Assembly: GCF_035582795.1 (NCBI RefSeq) | Contig: NC_134366.1 | Location: 9,426,328-9,490,327 of the forward strand | DNA from: Mycteria americana | Lineage: Eukaryota; Chordata; Aves; Ciconiiformes; Ciconiidae | Direction: 5' to 3' | Length of the DNA: 64,000 bases | Shown here: positions 36,115-47,682 of the stretch, piece after piece | Position numbering within the stretch: position 1 is the stretch's first letter | How the letters are laid out: every line of letters begins with the position of its first letter | Notes under the pieces: model-generated | Told to the model about the DNA's origin: nothing | The model's database searches: none | What the model saw: only the letters and a program-made list of their open reading frames with translations | Program-made: the position numbers and the translations under genes

Positions 36115-36708
36115 TGTGCTGGTTTTGGCGGGGATAGAGTTAATTTTCTTCACAGTAGCCAGTATGGGGCTATGGTTTGGATTTGTGCTGAAAACAGTGT
36201 TGATCACACAGGGATGTTTTCGTTACTGCTGAGCAGTGCTTACACAGAGTCAAGGCCTTTGCTGCTCCTCACCCCACCCCACCAGCGAGGAGGCTGGGGG
36301 TGCACAAGAAGCTGGGAGGGGACACGGCTGGGACAGCTGACCCCAACTGCCCAAAGGGCTATTCCATACCATATGGCGTCATGCTCAGTATATAAAGCTG
36401 GGGAAGAAGAAGGAAGGGGAGGACGTTCAGAGTGATGGCGTTTGTCTTCCCAAGTCACTGTTACGCGTGATGGAGCCCTGCTTTCCTGGAGATGGCTGAA
36501 CACCTGCCTGCCCATGGGAAGGCGTGAAGGAATTCCTTGTTTTGCTTTGCTTGTGTGCACAGCTTTTGCTTTACCTATTAAACTGTCTTTATCTCAACCC
36601 CTGAGTTTTCTCCCTTTTACTCTTCTGATTCTCTCCCCCATCCCACCGTGGGGGAGTAAGCGAGCGGCTGGGTGGTGCTTAGTTGCCAGCTGGGGTTAAA
36701 CCACAACA
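36115..36708 (+). mobile_element. Solo LTR of an endogenous retrovirus
   Basis: 594 bp starting TGTGCTGGTTTTGGC and ending TTAAACCACAACA. It is flanked by the exact 5-bp target duplication GAACC (36110-36114 and 36709-36713). A TATA box (TATAAA, 36391-36396) and a poly(A) signal (ATTAAA, 36577-36582) fix its orientation and suggest the U3-R-U5 order. No gag, pol or env sequence adjoins it, so this is a solo LTR left by recombination between two LTRs. The 5-bp duplication is most consistent with an ERVL-like family (inference). The terminal sequence matches a widespread bird LTR that I recall. Confidence 0.93.
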
Positions 36709-36829
36709 GAACCATAAGAACGGAAAACTAGATTGAAAAAGTATGTTATTGAACAAGAAAAATATCCCCTGCATTTGCCAGAAATAAATTCTTACAGGTC
36801 AGCACACAGAGCTGTCTGACGCTCTGTAC

Positions 36830-37180
36830 CACCAACTGGCGTGGGGCTGCAGCCTCAGGGCTCATATGTCCAGATGCCAGCAACTGGGAAGACTGGGATT
36901 GAGGGGCCAGCTACTGGGCAGAATTGAGTGTCTGAGAGCACCTGCTGGATGGACCTACGTTGTATACGTATATATTTTCACTAGTGGGCTTCCATGCTGT
37001 CCAGCCAGAGGGAGAGCAGGATAAGGCCATTGGTGCTGTCCATGTTGGTGTGAGTGCTCTGAGTGTGTCTGTGATGTTGTGGCTGGCCATGTATATATAT
37101 ATATGTATGTAGTGTATATGTGTGCTTCTCTGTGTGTGCCAGCTGGGAGTCTGTTCAGCCTCGCTACTGCTTGGACCTGA
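36830..37180 (+). mobile_element. Possible second LTR-like or unclassified repeat
   Basis: GC-moderate block (CAACTGGCGTGGGGCTGCAG ... CACTAGTGGGCTTCCATGCT) that reminds me of a dispersed bird LTR-type repeat. No ends or target duplication found. Contains a TA/TATG microsatellite at about 37091-37117. Confidence 0.25.
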
Positions 37181-39189
37181 AGACATGGAGCAGCAGCAGC
37201 CTTGTCTCTCTTGGGCTATAGGATCCGGAATGATATATTTTCTTCTAACAGTATTCATTCTCTCCATTCATTTCATCCTCTTTCGGAAGGGTTTGCAGTC
37301 TTTCCCTGTCACATCACTGGACTTGTGCCCATCTCGTAACATGGGATGCTCAGTCACATGGTGGGATGCTCGTGTGTCAAGCCAAGCGACTGTTGGTAGG
37401 TCTGATCACAACACACAGGGATGAGACTAGTTCAGAGGAACTTAACTCTTGCAGAGGTGCTGAGCACGTGGCAGAACCTTAATCTACCCAAGAAACACCC
37501 AAGATTGGACTCTTACTTTAAGTACCGTCTCTGCTCTGATGCCCCCGCAACAGTGCAGTTGCATGGGAGCAACCACTCGCAGAGATCAATTATGCCTGAA
37601 TACGAGTTTATTTCTGGGTTTAGTTACTCTAGTGAATAGACTGAACAGAGATTGTGCACATCACCATGGTCCACAATGATCTGAACAGCACGTTATCTGT
37701 ACTACAAACACACCGAGCACAGTACCTAATGTGTCTTAACTATAAGAGTTAACTAACATAGAAGTTTATGACCACATTTCCAGAAAAGCTGTAAAGAAAT
37801 CTTTATTTTGCAATGGGCGTTGCTTGCACGTAGTGAAAGCCCACTGAGTTGACAAGATTTGTGCAGACAATTAGTCTTTGCTTACATAAATGCCTTATTT
37901 GTGTGCACAAATTATTATATGAAAAATTCATATGCACCTACAATATCATATTTAGGCATAATTGCTTGTGAAAAAACAACAGTTTGGGGTTTTTTCTTGC
38001 AGTTAATTAAATTCAGAGCTTAGATTAAATTGTACATTTGTTTTACTCCAGTGAGCAGAAGACTTTCCGAGTCCTTTGTTAATAATACATACTCGTTTGG
38101 TAGCAGCTGGCTCCCTAGAAGTTAGTTTTCCAATAAAATATATCTTCACAAAGTACCCAATTTTTTACAGAAAGCTGATGTTAGTTTCAATGTGTCTGGA
38201 AAGTTGTTGAGAAGTCACAGAAGGCATGCTTCCTGCATTATCACCGCACTGATTTCTTAACGTGAATAAGAATCTAGTTTTATAATCTGAGCCAAAATAT
38301 GCAAAACAGGTACACAGAGGGCTCTGCTTTGGCTTGAACTGTCTATGCATTTTTCTTCTTTCCTTCAGTGGGACTACTTGCAATGGCAAATATGATTTAT
38401 AATTAAAAACTTTCTTTTTATCTGTACTGCAACACTGAATCCTAAAAGGCTCTCTTGGAACTGATAGTTTCATTTTCAGTTCTCTTCCAGTTCCAGAACT
38501 GCACTGAGAATGCCTTGTCATTTGCTTGACGGTTTTCTTTTTTAATATAATAGTTACAAAATGCTTTGCAAGTGCCAAGTAACAAGGTGTACCTTTACTA
38601 TAACTGTGCATAAACGAGCAGGGGAGGAGAATGCTCTCATTAGCACATCTAACGGAAGGGCATTTTTTATCAGAAGTGAGACATAGTATTAAAGGAGGAG
38701 ATATACTCCTTTCTGTTACCTGCTAAGGAATGTGTCTGGCATATTAGCCCACAAGGAAAGGTGAATGAGATGTTGTGTGTCACACTGCAAGGATAAAAAG
38801 CCAGCCTTAAGCTGCAGCTGGGTATGCCTTTATTAAAATATAGCTAGAGGGACGGTACATAGCGTAATTGCACTAGTTACACTTGTCTAAAGCCGCTGCT
38901 GCTCCCAGATCTTCTCTAACAAGTGTAACATAGCACCACATCGTTACAGGGCTTGCTTGGAGCAGGTCTACTGGGTGGGCTGCATAGGCGTTTTTAACCA
39001 ATGAAGGAATTAATTACGAGAGACTGACATGCAGGCTGATGCAGGGCTCTTCAAAACTGCAGAGTCTCCACACATACAGCTGAAAGGAGCTGCCAGCATG
39101 GATGGGGGAGAGCAGAAGGAACCCCCAGTTAAGCCCTCTCCTTTAAAACGGCCAGTGATAACATCTACACAGCCTTCCCGATACCTTGT

Positions 39190-39320
39190 TCTAGTGTTGT
39201 AAAAATTCCTTATGGTTAGAAAGTCTTCCCTAATATCTGATCTAAATCTTCTGTTCTGTAAATGAGGCTGATTCTTTCTTTCTGTCTTTCCCTCAGACCA
39301 CCAATAACCCTCTCTATATA
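39190..39320 (-). mobile_element. Possible CR1 3'-region remnant
   Basis: TTAGAAAGTCTTCCCTAATA and the following TCTGATCTAAATCT resemble the reverse complement of the CR1 segment encoding the RFRLDIRK-type motif: the minus strand reads RRFRSDIREDFLTIRNF. Strongly decayed. Confidence 0.45.
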
Positions 39321-39330
39321 AATTTTCTAG

Positions 39331-39347
39331 ATACATACATACATACT
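39331..39347 (+). repeat. ATAC microsatellite
   Basis: Four ATAC units followed by a TA-rich tail to about 39357. Confidence 0.8.
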
Positions 39348-40247
39348 TATATATATAAAATGTATACGTATAACATTGTAATACTTTCTTAATGAGTTCT
39401 GGACCTGATTGTAATGCACCAGGAAAGAAGAACACAAGTCCTCCCAGTGCTCTGGGCAAGAACAAATAATTTGCCACAAATAAAATGTGATACTATAATT
39501 TATAGGCTCCATTCTTTGCACCTCAGGAGAAGTCTTTGCTTCTGCTCCTGCTAAGGTACCTACCCATTTCTGTATATTTTCTGAGTTTGAGAAAAAATGT
39601 TTGTGAAATGTGGTGGGTAATTATCCCTGTAGCCCTTCTTTGCAGCCTGTCAAGATTTCCTTCATTTACAGGCTTTCCATTTGGGTAAATTAGTATCAGC
39701 CAAACAGTGGAGAATGGAAATTTCCCTTTAAGCCTGGGCTTTCATTCATGCAGGCTTGAAAAAAAGTTAATGAAACCTGGAGTTACTAAAATGAGTTTTT
39801 CTAGAACGGAACAAACTTGGCATTTTTTGTGCCAAATCTTTATTATGTAATTGAAAGGATGCTAATACTTGTATTTAATTTTACATTATTAATGCATAAA
39901 TGCAGAAAAAGGCAATTGAAGTTGGTGGCATTCCAAAGCACGTTACAGAACAGTGTGAAGACTCAGCCTGGGTACTTCTCTGAGATGCTCTCCATTATTC
40001 ATTTATGGCTTTGTGTTTATGAGTAGACTAAAACCCCTAAATTTGTGCTGATAAAATCTTTACATCACATCGCTCTCTTTCTGTATGTTGTCCAGAAAGT
40101 TAAATGTTTGTTTTACTCATCCAGAAAGAGGAATGGACAGAAGACGCTTGCCCGAGGATGTGGCATCGCATCGCAGCTGTGCTGTTCTGCTGGCTCACTG
40201 CTGCTTCGAAGAGGGGCAGGTTTCCTCCCTCCTCTCCATGGCAGCCC

Positions 40248-40275
40248 GGTTGGTTGGTTGGTTGGTTGGTTGGTT
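40248..40275 (+). repeat. GGTT microsatellite, seven copies
   Basis: Seven perfect GGTT units. The long Trp/Leu/Val-rich frames nearby come from this repeat. Confidence 0.92.
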
Positions 40276-41107
40276 TTTGCCACACTTCTGTTGCTCCTCT
40301 CGAATAGGTTGTGACTCTTATCTGACCAACATGGAGCCAAACTCACTGAAAGCTAATCATCTGGTCTAGTTCCTTGAGCCTGGATTTACGCAAGGCCTGA
40401 AACAGCGTGAAGGAGAGGTCCATGCTGCTGAGATGGGAGGAGTTGTCTGCTGCTAACTTAGATCCTCCAACCTGCAATCTCACTCAAGTTGACTTAAGCC
40501 ACCCCAAAACTTCCCCTGGTTCTGGTCACTCATTTCTGCCTCTGCATTTTTTTCGGCACTGTGCTCACACAAAAGTTTCAGTGCCTGGGAGGTGACCCAC
40601 ACTGATCTTGCTGAGAATAGCCTACTAAAAATGGTTGGCTTTTCCGCAGGTCATTTTCCTGACTCCGTTAACCCGGTGCTGGCTCGGCGCGGGCAGCGAC
40701 TCGGGGTTCGTGGAGTGGGAGACGGAGGGCAGCAGCTACACAAGCCCGTCTGGCCGCTTGTGCTGCCAGAAAAATTCGTATGTAGCCATGGGGTCTCAGT
40801 GCTAAAACCAATGAAAAATATTTCTGCCAGGAAACTTTCCCTGGCTGACATAAATTCACAGCAACTCCATCATCTTCGGAGCAGTTCCTCCAACTTACAG
40901 AGTGTATGGCCAGAAAGTAACTTCGATTAACCTTTCACATGGAGCACAGGGCCAGAACTGATCGCTCCATTGTTTTTCTCTAAAAACAGCCCCAGTCTGG
41001 GAGCACATTTCTGCTTTATGGCCTTCCCAAATGCTGAAGCTTAGAGCAGCATTTTCAGGGTAGCCAAAAGACACGTGCCTGCACATCCTTAAACATAGAC
41101 ACAGAGG

Positions 41108-41134
41108 TATACATACGTATACATACATACATAC
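41108..41134 (+). repeat. ATAC microsatellite
   Basis: About six TATAC/ATAC units with one interruption (ATACGTAT). Confidence 0.8.
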
Positions 41135-41384
41135 AGAGAAGCTGATTGCATTTGTCACACATTTGTGATTGCAGCTTTGGGAGGCTCCCAGTACTTACAC
41201 GTGGATGTTACCGTACTATGCAGACAAGTAGTTATTGTTGCCGGGTTGGACTACCGCTTTCTTTTTCTGTGGAAGGAACCTGATTTCTATTTCTCACATA
41301 TTTTCAAATGAAACAAAGAACTTACACTGACATTCTTGAAAAATATGTTCTGATGGCATTCTGGTAACAGCCTTAAGGCCAGAA

Positions 41385-41590
41385 GAAACCAGTAGGTCTT
41401 CTGGTCAGCCTTTCTTATAATTTGCCCTTAAATTTCATCCAAAATACTCTTGCTCTGAGCTGAGTATCTTGAGTGGCTGGTTAGTCAAAGTGGAACTTCC
41501 TGAAAGATATTGAATCTTATCTGAAGACATCAAGAGATGAAGAATCCACTGCTGCTCTTCGTTGATCAATAATTTTAACATGACCTTGGA
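41385..41590 (-). mobile_element. Probable ancient CR1/L3-type LINE remnant
   Basis: The plus strand (GGCCAGAAGAAACCAGTAGG ... GAAGACATCAAGAGATGAAG) matches the general form of an old amniote LINE 3' segment in reverse complement (pattern ...GAAGAC-TCAAG-GATG-AGAATCCAC...). Recognised from memory only and highly diverged. Confidence 0.4.
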
Positions 41591-42169
41591 GCCAGCTTAA
41601 TTAATTAGAGATTGATATCTAGAACTCTCTGCCTCTTCAGTATGCCAAGCAGAAAACATTATGAAGTAACACATTTGTTACTTAAGTCCCTAATTGTCTG
41701 CCACTCTTCAATGCAAAAAAATTAGAATTATTGATTGGGTATCTCGAGTAAGTCTGTTTTAATGATCTCAACTACTCAGTACTAACCAGGAGTTGGGATT
41801 CAAAGGAACAGGTCTCACTGTCAAGACTTCTCTCTTTAGAGCTAAGCTCAGGACGAATGCAGGCATACTGCTTATACTCTCAGCCCAGTCCTGGCTCTCA
41901 CTCCCTTTTTTTGCTTCCAGGAGGCTTTCAGGGAAATAAAGGTTCTCTAAGTCCCTAAATGTTCCGGTTACTTGAAAGATACGCTCTGTGATATGCTGGA
42001 GCTCCCTCAATGTGAACAAATAGTTCTCTGAACCAAGAAAGCCTACAATCGATTTATGTCTCAAGGTCTAATTCCTCTGTGAACTGGCTGAGGCCAAATA
42101 AGGTTGAAGCTCACAGTGTGGCTCCTTCAGTGTCTAGTAAGGTCTTTCACCCCTACCATACCCCTGATG

Positions 42170-42204
42170 CTTCTACAGCCCTACAGCTTCTACAGCTTCT
42201 ACAG
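42170..42204 (+). repeat. CTTCTACAG short tandem repeat
   Basis: About 3.7 copies of a 9-nt unit, one shortened to CTACAG. Confidence 0.85.
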
Positions 42205-45200
42205 ATACGGTTGAAACTGCCCAGGAATTGGAGAAAAGAGACAACTGCCATAGCACATGCAAGAAAACGTGATCGCATTGGACCCCTCCGGGACACCAGA
42301 CTACAGAGAAGCTGCCTCTTTTGGTTTTGGTCTACTAGAGCCTGAACTTGTTAGTTCTGAAATGCGCTTAAAGGACCGTCCCCCTCCTTCGTCACTGAGG
42401 CTTCTGCTATATTTATGTCAATGTTGGTCATTTTTAATCTATGACACTGTGTGGTAGACGCTCACAGATACAGGTTTAACCTTCAAAGAAGCCACTGAAA
42501 ACTTCTCTGAGTTTATTTAGAGCTTGATGAGTTCCCTATATAAATTAGAGCAGCCTCAGGGTCCCAGGACTTGCCAAGGCTGAATTCTCAGTGTTGCAAA
42601 TGGAAGAAATCATGGCATGAGGCAGCAAGCACCAAAGCTGTAATGATCTTCCTTCAGGGTGTCAATTACATTTGCTGTTTGCCTTATGGCACACGTAGGT
42701 GATTACAGTGTGAAGGCCAGGATACATTTGTTTAATGTATCCTTGAACTCTATTACATTTTCCACTCATCTTGCTAGAGCCTTATCTTCAATTACACTCC
42801 TTTCCATGTGCCCCAAGCTGTTCTTTGTTACCAGACCAACCTGACCCTCTTGTATCCAAAATGTCAGTGAATTAAATCAAATTTTTATACTTTTCAACTT
42901 GAACAGTTATCTCACGATGCACATAACAAACAGATAATGAGATCTGCATTTTATTAGACACAGTGGTGCTTACTGATGTTTAACTATTAGGCAGAACCAT
43001 TTTGCTGCCCACAGTTACAATTACATTATTTTTCTCCGTGGCTGGATAGCTGTCAATTGATTTAACTCATTCTAAATGTGTAGTATAGTGTTTTCCTTAA
43101 TGTTGCTTGCACTCATACTTAGAGAATTGGATACATTTCTATTCTTTTTTCCTAAAAGGGAAGGGACATTTCCATAGTTACATTTGTCTACAGTCTAAGC
43201 TTTTTGCCTCCTATATTTTGTGACAATTTTCCTAAGCTCTGTCTCTGAGTCAGGGATGCTCCAAAATCACATTCTTAGCTTTAAGCACATCCTTAAACGC
43301 GCTCATTTTGATAAGACGAAAGCACATACTTGAAATTAAACACAGTCGTGAATGAGGACGCATTCCTGAAATAAGTCCATGTAAAAAATGACCCACTGGG
43401 CACGTTCCAATGGCTAACATATACACCATCTAGTTGTAGCGCTCTACACATTTTATACTTTATATGTACATGCTTATAATTTATGATTCATACAGTGCTC
43501 ATAACAATTGAATGATAAAAGCACCAAACTGGGATCTAATCAATGCAAATATTTAGGTCCATCGCAGGACACATAAAGATCTGCCCTCCCCAGAAGAGCC
43601 TAGCTACCACGTGGCTCTCCTACGTGCCGCGAGTCCACTCACACATTCATAAATAATCCAGCTGGTAAATATCAAAAGGTTACATATCCTCACTGTTTTT
43701 GTGCGCGCACTCCCTTCTGGCAAGGGAAGGAAGAGAGCAATGCGGGGAGGTGAATCTCACTCTCTTTACGTTAAGCTAACAAGAACAGAAGCATATATGT
43801 CATCGTTTACTGTATCTCAATTTGCGGAGGGTAATTTCTCTTAATAGGCTGACTTGATTGCTTACTGAACATACCTTGGAGACTGGTCTTTCTTTTGTAC
43901 AGCAAAAGCTCGCCCATGTCTCTCTTCACTCTGAAGGATAAAGGATATAAAAGCTACTATAGGAGTATTATTATTCAGATAAAGAAAAGAAAGCTTGATT
44001 CAGATAGGGATGTCTTTCTGAGATTTACTAAGCAGTCCAGAGGATTTAGATATCTACACTGTAGACATTTCAGTTTTATAAAAAAAATCTTATTACATTT
44101 TAAAAATAATAATCCTCCTGGCAATGAATGGAAGAGATGCACCCAGAGCCATAGATTGCTTAAGAAAATCTATTTCCTCACCTGTTTCACTGATGCTCAC
44201 AGAAAGCAGCTGCGATAAATTTTTATAATAAACGCTAGGCATATGGATGGCTAACTCTGTTTACACAACCCAAGCCCTTGCACTAAACCTCACCTGTGTA
44301 AAACAGTCCAGCTGGGTGTTTATCAGTAATTGTTTGCAAGATGCACCCTAGTGAACGCCCCGTGGTTCTCCATGACCCACGGTGGGTGCTCTTTTGTACC
44401 ACTTGTCATTAATCTGAGGCTGTAATGCAGTGTTTAATGGGGCATGCCTCTCACTGGGCAGGAGGGATTATCTGGGGCAAGCACATCAGGATTTATGGTT
44501 CCTTACAGTCACAGCTGTCATAAAGACAGAAAATCTGCAAGAAAACCTCCATGAAACGGAGAACGTGCACTGTGGCAGAGACCATTTGTCTTTGTGCCTC
44601 TTCCTCACAACGTATCAGGCCCTGGACTCCACTTACAGACTCCCGTCGAGGTGTGGCCATGCTGCAGAAGGGATGATGGCAGGAGAAGGACAGGGCACCG
44701 GCAGCCAGCCTGGCTGGAGCGCGAGCAAAACAGGAGGGACGGGGAGTACACGAGTGCGTGGGCAGCTCTGCAAGACGGGGAATAGCGCTAGGAGTCAAAG
44801 CTAAGGGACAGGAGATGTTGTATGTGTGAATGTTGGATGAAAGAGGCTTTAAAACATGAAAATGTTAAGTGGGTTTTTTTCTCATTTTTCTGTTGAATTA
44901 TTGGTCGTGGTTACAAAATTGCATTTATAACCCTACTGCCAAGTCAGCTGCTAGTGGTGATGTTTTAAAAGCGACCATGTTAACTATTCTAGCGTTCAAT
45001 AAAGCTTAGAAGAAAGGAGAGGCATAAGCATACAGTGGAGATGGTGGAATGTGTGGAGGAGGAAGGACGCTGACAGTCTGCACAGAAAGCTCCGAAGAGG
45101 TATCAGGTCAGATGAGGAGTCCTTTTAAAAAACATAGTGATTTCTTTGTTTCCGAAATGAGATTCAGCTTTTAAAGTAATACATGAGCCATCTTCTGTGC

Positions 45201-47647
45201 AGATGGACAATACCTTCTTTAATGAAGACACCCCATGAAGTATGCTCATATGAGACCCTGAATAATTCAGTGGTATCAAAATAGAAGATTTTTACTAAAT
45301 TTACGCTGAAATTGGGAAGTCACCTTTTTGGTTCCTTTAGCAGCTGAGTTCAAACCCACTGGGATACAGTCGAAACCTGGAAGTAGAAGGTAACCACAGA
45401 AGAGGTAGAAAAATGAATTTGCAGAAGCCACCAGCTTAACAAGGCCAGCCAGGTCCCTTGCCTTTCAGGCCACACACTAAAATCTCCGCAGGGACAAGAA
45501 TTCCATGATACATTGCATCTGCCCGGAGGCACCTGAAGAAAGCTGGAAGGGAGGGCTCCGAAAAGAAAGGAGAAACTCACTGGTGGCAGAGGCCGGCGGC
45601 TCCCTCTGAGCCTGGTGGCTTCACTGCGGGACAAGGCACGGGTGGGCACACAGCTGTAGCCCAGCGTAACTCAGAGATGCTGGCCTCAGCCGCTCTTGCT
45701 GGATCGGTTTTCCCACCATCAGCTCTTGCGTGAGCATATTCCCACTGTCACACGTCACGTCCCCGGTGTGGGAGCCGAACGTGAATAGCGGGTGAGCTGC
45801 TGCGGCTCACAAACCACTGGGCCCCCACCTCTGAGTTACGGTCTACCAACCTTGACTCACAGACCCGCAGACAGAAAAAAAAAAATCAGCTATTTTATAA
45901 GAAAATAGGTTGGTCTGGCAACATTTTGCTGTCAAAGTAATACTGATTGTCAAAAATAATGATGCTACTAATAAAAATCCTTGTGAAAAACAGAGAGACA
46001 TTTAGACACGTTTATACAACTGCTTTCATCCCATGGGTTCAGAGAATTTTACAGCAGTAGCAAGAAGACACTGCTTGATCAGGTGCCTGCTGCGGTAGAA
46101 GGAACCAAAATAAAATATTTGTAACATGATACTGCCAAATTCTACGGAAGAAATGATGTTTGGGGTCCTTTAAAAACGGCTGTCTCTGTTCAATAGCTCG
46201 AAAAGTTTGCTGTCTTGCCTGTGATCAAGAGGCAAGCTTTTTGTCAGCCTACATGAGATGTCGGCAAACACTTTTTTTGCATAGGCATGGGAGCAGACTC
46301 ATTTTAGTTGCAGAAAGAAAATGTATGGTCATATCCTACCATTTGACTTTTTCTAACTTGTAAATAATTCCTCTCATCTGTATGAGCCTCTCACTCACTT
46401 AAATAGCAACACGGATATGAAATATATAGAAATAAAATTTCACAGCTTTCCCATTTTCTCTAACAACCTGCCATATTGCACACCTTGAAAATACTGGGAA
46501 TTTACCTTACTTAAATTAACAGCAGTTTTGCTGATCTGTGTGACCTGGGCAGGCAGGGGCAGGGAAACATACAGGTACGCCGAATAATCAGGGGGAGGAA
46601 GATATTCCACAGCTGGAAGGAAGCAGCATGTGAATATGAATGCGAGACACTCATCAGCGATACCCAAGCTGAGAAAGCTGCACGACTATGCCAACGCTTC
46701 CTTTGGCAGGTAGAGATGTGGCTGTGGCTGTTCAGAAATCTCCAGGGAAGAAGGCAGCAACCAACAGCATATAAAGAAATTAGGCTATTGGGGTGGAAGA
46801 AGAGAAGAGAATCTCCCACTGAAGACATCATTTGATGACGGGCATTGGTGGTTTCATTTTTGCACATACTGCCAATTTGTTAAAATTAGAAAACCAGTCT
46901 TGAATGCTAAAGTTGGTGGTGGTTTGGGGATAAGGTGCTCCAACCAAGAAAGACATGGGAACACACTGCCAAGGAGCCAAAGGGAGCAGAATGGGGATGG
47001 AAGGAGGTATAAGAAAAAAAGTTGAAGAACTGCTGGCCTGGAAAACTGTTTAGCGTGATTTCTCTCCTTATTATGGTAAATGGATCTTAAAACGTTTTGC
47101 CTCTGGAGTTCTGAAAGAACATTTCCAGACTACAGATGGATTTATGTAAATAAAGGTTCAGAAACCTACCACCTGCAAGGAAGCAGAAAGGTAATCTGGA
47201 AAACAACAGACAACAGAAAAAGCCGTCTTCAGCCTAACGCTACCACAGCCTTCCCTATAGCTTCACACCTATGCAAATTATCTGCCAAAATGCATAAAGC
47301 TCAAGATAAACAAATCTCTTCCACAACTTGGCATATGGAAAAAAGGTCTGAACTGAAATGATAATTGAGTTTTAGAGACCCATCCATTTGCTGTCATCGT
47401 GCCATCTGTCTCCCTGGCAGAGTCCTGATAGTTTCCATTGGCAGCTTTGATTGCCAAAGCTCATGTATTAAGTTAGAGTTACCTAGTCTTCCCACACACA
47501 GTTTCTTATTATTTTTCTATAGGCCTGCTATTCTAGATGATTGACAGAACTGCAGGATACCATGTACTCCCAGAAGCATAATATATTTTGATATTTTTAA
47601 ACTTTGTTTTTTTAAATCAGAAGTATGGATGATTTTCTATTGTGATT

Positions 47648-47682
47648 TGCAGGTAAGCAACCTGCAGGTAAGCAACCTGCAG
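47648..47682 (+). repeat. 15-bp tandem repeat with PstI-type palindromes
   Basis: TGCAGGTAAGCAACC twice (47648-47662, 47663-47677) plus TGCAG. Each unit junction forms CTGCAGGT, which pairs with ACCTGCAG. Each unit also contains CAG/GTAAG, a consensus splice donor on the plus strand. Confidence 0.9.

Noticed and set aside
38165..38611. 148-codon minus-strand frame in the intergenic desert
   Set aside because: No recognisable domain, no splice context and no codon pattern suggesting selection.
47437..47456. TTGGCA...TGCCAA palindrome as an NFI site
   Set aside because: The spacer between TTGGC and GCCAA is 10 nt, not the 5 nt that NFI dimers need.
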